Shown here: positions 5,118 through 7,914 of the stretch, in pieces
Numbering within the stretch: position 1 is the stretch's first letter
How the letters are laid out: each line of letters begins with the position of its first letter
From: Micrococcales bacterium
Lineage (GTDB): Bacteria > Actinomycetota > Actinomycetes > Actinomycetales > Cellulomonadaceae
DNA: 7,914 nt
NCBI GenBank assembly: GCA_009783975.1
Contig: WRCL01000073.1
Span: 1-7,914 of the forward strand
Reading direction: 5' to 3'
Made by a program: the position numbers and the translations under genes
The notes under the pieces: generated by a model
What the model saw: only the letters and a program-made list of their open reading frames with translations
The model's database searches: none
What the model was told of the DNA's origin: nothing

Positions 5118-6553
5118 TGCTCGACCGGTCCCGGTTGTCACCGGTCCACGGCTACCTCGAAGGCCGTGGTGACGTCATCGACGCCGACACCTTGGCGATG
5201 GTGCTGGACTACAAACGCGAGGTCGCCGCGAACTACCTCACGCTCAACCCCGACCAGGTCGAGCAACGCCTGGGCGGCACGCAGTTCCAGGTGACGCGCA
5301 AGTACGACGGCGAGATGGCGGTCGTCTGCTGGGACGGCACCGATATCGTGACGGTGAACTCCGGGGGCACCGTCCGCACAGGTCTGCCGTGCCTGGACGA
5401 AGCCCGCGACGCGCTCGTCGCCGCTGGTGTGCGCGAGGCGGTCATCGCGTGCGAGCTGTACTGCGAGGAGTCCGCCGGGCGCACCCGCGTCTTCGACGCC
5501 CTCGCGGCCCTGGGTGACCCGGCACAGGTCGGCCGCCTGCGCCTGGCCCCCTACGACCTGGTGAGCATCGACGGTGCCCCGCCGCGCGTGACCGGGTACC
5601 TCGATGTCCATTCCCGCCTCGACCAGCTGTTCGGCTCAGGTGAGCTGTGCCGGCCGGTGCGGCTGCAGTCGGCTGGGTCGCGCCATGCCGTCGCCGACCT
5701 GTTCAACCGCTGGGTCACCGAGGACGGCGCTGAGGGCCTGGTCGTACGTTCTGAGCTGCCGTTGGTCTACAAGCTCAAACCCCGCCACAGCGTCGACTTC
5801 GCCGTCGTCGGTTTCTCTGAGGGCGGCGGAGACATGAAGGGCCAGGTCCGCTCGATGCTCGTGGCGCTCGTGCCGGCGCCAGGCCAGTTCCAGGTCGTCG
5901 GGCATATCGGCGGGGGCCTGACCGAGACCGAACGTCGTGACCTGTACGCCGCTCTCGTGCCCCGCCAGACGTCCTCGACGTATATCGAGACCGACTCCAA
6001 CCACGTCGCGTTCCGCATGGTCACCCCCGGGATGGTCATCGAGGCGAAGATCAACGACGTGCTGTTCGAGTCGACCTCAGGCACGGTCCGCAACCCGTGC
6101 CTGGAGCTGGTCGACGGCACATGGGTGCGTGCGTGCGAGGTCAACGGGATCGCGATCGTCTTCCCCAGCTTTGTGCGGGTCCGCGACGACAAGGCGTGCG
6201 ACGCGGTCGACGTGCGTTTCGCCCAGATCGAGGAGTTCGCCGCCCCACCGGTGCCGCCCGACGCCACGGCCGCAGGTGACGCCCCCGCTTCACAGGTGTT
6301 GGTCCGCACAGTGTGGACAAAACAGCTCGGTGCGAAGTTCATGGTGCAAAAGTTCTTGGTCTGGGCCACGAACAAGCAGGCCCTGGGCTACCCCGCCTAC
6401 GTGTTCGCCTACACGAACTATTCCTGCGACCGCAAGGACCCGCTCCAGCAGGAGGTCCGTGTCTCGTCGTCGAAGGAGCAGATCATGGAGCTGTGCAACG
6501 CAGCCTTCGAGGCGAACATCAAGAAGGGCTGGGTCGAGGTCCACGCGTCGTGA
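5114..6553 (+). CDS. ATP-dependent polynucleotide (DNA-type) ligase with novel C-terminal extension
   Basis: A 479-aa protein of the covalent nucleotidyltransferase superfamily, expected to form a ligase-AMP adduct on K63 and seal 5'-phosphate/3'-OH nucleic acid ends. Visible motifs: I KYDGE (63-67), III ACELYCEE (112-119, E114), IIIa YDLVSIDG (147-154), IV EGLVVRS (207-213), V YKLKP (219-223). An OB fold follows (about 229-362) with VVGHIGGGLTETERRDL and motif VI PSFVRVRDDK (351-360). NTase plus OB resembles LigD- and LigB-type DNA ligases. There is no N-terminal DNA-binding domain beyond about 60 residues. Oddities: M68 where DNA ligases have Arg (KxDGxR), about 20 extra residues before motif VI, and a linker (376-392) leading to an unassigned domain (393-479). 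The start ATG 5114 overlaps the preceding stop, with AGGAGG (5101-5106) seven bases away. The substrate may be DNA or RNA. Ligase family is confident; role is inferred. Confidence 0.9.
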   Translation: MMLDRSRLSPVHGYLEGRGDVIDADTLAMVLDYKREVAANYLTLNPDQVEQRLGGTQFQVTRKYDGEMAVVCWDGTDIVTVNSGGTVRTGLPCLDEARDALVAAGVREAVIACELYCEESAGRTRVFDALAALGDPAQVGRLRLAPYDLVSIDGAPPRVTGYLDVHSRLDQLFGSGELCRPVRLQSAGSRHAVADLFNRWVTEDGAEGLVVRSELPLVYKLKPRHSVDFAVVGFSEGGGDMKGQVRSMLVALVPAPGQFQVVGHIGGGLTETERRDLYAALVPRQTSSTYIETDSNHVAFRMVTPGMVIEAKINDVLFESTSGTVRNPCLELVDGTWVRACEVNGIAIVFPSFVRVRDDKACDAVDVRFAQIEEFAAPPVPPDATAAGDAPASQVLVRTVWTKQLGAKFMVQKFLVWATNKQALGYPAYVFAYTNYSCDRKDPLQQEVRVSSSKEQIMELCNAAFEANIKKGWVEVHAS

Positions 6554-7683
6554 GCACCGACCCGTTGCTCGCCGGACGTTCTGAGGCCCGGCCAGGATCG
6601 CAGAACCCGCTGTCGCGGGTCGAACGCCCGCACGTGGCCGCCCGGATGGAAGACGCCCTGGACTCGTGGGTCGCTGCGCGGCTCATCGGCCAGGGGTGGA
6701 CGGTACGTGTCGTGCCCTACGCCGGCTACGGCGGGCCTGGCTGGGTGCGGGTCCTGGCCCGGACGGTGCTGGCTGCGCGGGTCGTCGCCGATGACGACCT
6801 GCCCGACTCTGGTGCGACGGCGCAGACCCACGACCCAGACCGTGCCCTGGCCGACGTGCGTGGGTGGCGGTCGTTCCTGTCTGCGCCTGTCGCCGGCACC
6901 CCGGTCGAGGTCCGTGTCGGCGACCAGGTGCACCACCTGTCGACCGACCGCGCCGGGTACCTTGACCACCTTCTCGCCGCTGACCTGCCACCTGGCTGGC
7001 AGGAGGTGTTGTTGTGCGTGGCCGGCTCAACCCCGGTCACCGCGCCGGTCCAGGTCGCCGCGACCGTGGGCACCGGGCTGGTCTGCGACATCGACGACAC
7101 GGTGATGGTCACACGCCTGCCGCGTCCGTTCATCGCCGCGTGGAACTCGCTCGTGCGCCGCGCAGACGCGCGCGAGGCTGTCCCAGGGATGGCCCAGCTG
7201 TTGTGCGCGCTGCACGACCGCGACCCGGCCGGTCCTGTGGTGTACCTGTCGACCGGGGCGTGGGACACCGCTCCGACGGTCGCCCGGTTCTTGCGTGTGC
7301 ACGGGTTCCCGGCTGGCACGTTGCTGCTCACCGACTGGGGGCCGACGAACACCGGCTGGTTCCGCTCTGGGGCACGGCACAAGGTGGCCCAGCTGCGGCG
7401 GCTGTTCCACGAGATGCCCGGGATCCGGTGGTCGCTCATCGGTGACGACGGGCAGAACGACCCGCGGATCTACGCCGGGGCCCTGGCACGTCACCAAGAC
7501 CACGTCGGGGCCGTGCTGCTGCGCCAGCTCACCTTCGCTGAGCACGTGCTGTCCTCGCCGACAGCCCGCCACTACCCGCCCGACGGCACACCGCGGCCCA
7601 CCTTGCACGTACCTGTGCTCGCCGGGCCTGACGGGTTCGCCCTGCTCGACGCGGCCCGCAGGGCCGGCCTGGTCAGTGTCTGA
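6550..7683 (+). CDS. App1-like (DUF2183) HAD-fold phosphatase
   Basis: A 377-aa protein matching the App1/DUF2183 family, whose yeast founder App1 is a Mg-dependent phosphatidate phosphatase; bacterial members are mostly uncharacterised. The N-terminal part (about 28-170) carries the family opening HVAARMEDAL, VVPYAGYGGPGWVRVLAR and a beta-rich segment. The catalytic domain (about 176-330) shows the HAD nucleophile motif DIDDT (180-184), a motif II-like VYLSTGAWDT (231-240), a HK pair (277-278) that may supply the motif III lysine, and IGDDGQNDPRIYA (297-309). No signal peptide or membrane helix is seen. GTG 6550 overlaps the ligase stop (GTGA) and is preferred over ATG 6646, because conserved family sequence begins before that ATG. 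It is last in the operon and probably soluble. Coupling to a ligase suggests phosphate removal from nucleic acid ends, but a lipid substrate remains possible. Confidence 0.88.
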   Translation: MSTDPLLAGRSEARPGSQNPLSRVERPHVAARMEDALDSWVAARLIGQGWTVRVVPYAGYGGPGWVRVLARTVLAARVVADDDLPDSGATAQTHDPDRALADVRGWRSFLSAPVAGTPVEVRVGDQVHHLSTDRAGYLDHLLAADLPPGWQEVLLCVAGSTPVTAPVQVAATVGTGLVCDIDDTVMVTRLPRPFIAAWNSLVRRADAREAVPGMAQLLCALHDRDPAGPVVYLSTGAWDTAPTVARFLRVHGFPAGTLLLTDWGPTNTGWFRSGARHKVAQLRRLFHEMPGIRWSLIGDDGQNDPRIYAGALARHQDHVGAVLLRQLTFAEHVLSSPTARHYPPDGTPRPTLHVPVLAGPDGFALLDAARRAGLVSV

Positions 7684-7689
7684 GCCTGG

Positions 7690-7914
7690 TCACTTCTGCG
7701 ACACGACCGGCTGGGTGGCAGTCCATGAGACCAACGCGTCAGTGAGCCGTCGTGCGACCCCGGCGTAGCCGTCAGGGTCGACCAGTGCTTGCTGTGCCGC
7801 CTCGGTCCGTCCTGCCGCGACCTCGGCGAGCACCCCGGCTGCGGCACGGTGGAACTCGGCGTGCCCAGCCATGACCTCAGCGTTACGTGCCGCGTCGAGG
7901 GTTGCGCCTTCCCC
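7690..7914 (-). CDS. C-terminal fragment resembling a CZB zinc-binding domain
   Basis: The frame is open from the right edge to TGA 7692-7690, giving 74 visible residues; the start lies outside the window, and an internal ATG at 7872-7870 is unlikely to be the start because the similarity extends across it. The visible part is an all-helical segment with GHAEFHRAAAGVLAEVAAGR, then GYAGVARRLTDALVSW, then a short polar tail. The HxxxH spacing (H18, H22) in a helix, followed by an aliphatic/Ala-rich helix and a final helix near the C-terminus, resembles the second half of CZB domains, which bind zinc through three His and one Cys and often end chemoreceptors. The other two ligands would lie outside the window. 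If correct, the gene is probably a methyl-accepting chemotaxis protein. It is convergent with the operon, six bases from its stop. Confidence 0.5.
   Translation of the reverse strand, partial: GEGATLDAARNAEVMAGHAEFHRAAAGVLAEVAAGRTEAAQQALVDPDGYAGVARRLTDALVSWTATQPVVSQK

Noticed and set aside
7653..7665. GGCCC-GCA-GGGCC inverted repeat as a terminator between convergent genes
   Set aside because: It lies inside the phosphatase coding region, has only five pairs and no T-run. Only six bases separate the two stops.
1..7914. tRNA, rRNA, CRISPR array, insertion sequence or phage genes
   Set aside because: No cloverleaf-like sequence, regularly spaced repeats, transposase motifs or terminal inverted repeats were seen on either strand.

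Overview
The window is high-GC DNA with dense, mostly overlapping genes, GTG as well as ATG starts, and protein families typical of Actinomycetota. The left-hand gene order (CDP-alcohol phosphatidyltransferase, DUF881, small basic protein) is the order known from Mycobacterium tuberculosis Rv1822-Rv1824, which supports an actinobacterial chromosome. The genus cannot be fixed from the sequence.

Layout. (1) 1-1581, minus strand: a three-gene operon with ATGA-type overlaps. It encodes a PgsA-like phospholipid synthase, a DUF881 membrane-anchored protein and the start of a DUF1290 small basic protein that runs off the left edge. (2) 1582-1967: a divergent intergenic region of 386 bases with a candidate -10 for the minus operon and, just before the helicase start, a long two-part inverted repeat that would fold as an mRNA leader hairpin. 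(3) 1968-3707, plus strand: a DEAD-box RNA helicase of the DeaD/CsdA type with a C-terminal DbpA-like RNA-binding domain. (4) 3787-7683, plus strand: four tightly packed genes that read as one operon. They encode a 200-aa unknown protein with an acidic tail, a 239-aa unknown protein, a 479-aa ATP-dependent polynucleotide ligase with an unusual C-terminal extension, and a 377-aa App1-like (DUF2183) HAD-fold phosphatase. (5) 7690-7914, minus strand: the C-terminal end of a protein that resembles a CZB (chemoreceptor zinc-binding) domain, convergent with the operon and separated from it by only six bases.

The most interesting part is the four-gene cassette. A stand-alone ligase that combines DNA-ligase-like NTase and OB motifs with a non-standard motif I (Met in place of the usual Arg) is translationally coupled to an HAD phosphatase and to two proteins I cannot assign. 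An attractive but unproven reading is an end-healing and sealing system for damaged DNA or RNA, with the phosphatase acting on nucleic acid ends rather than on lipid. The upstream RNA helicase may or may not belong to it: the 79-base gap has no obvious terminator, but it does hold a perfect 12-bp palindrome that could be an operator.
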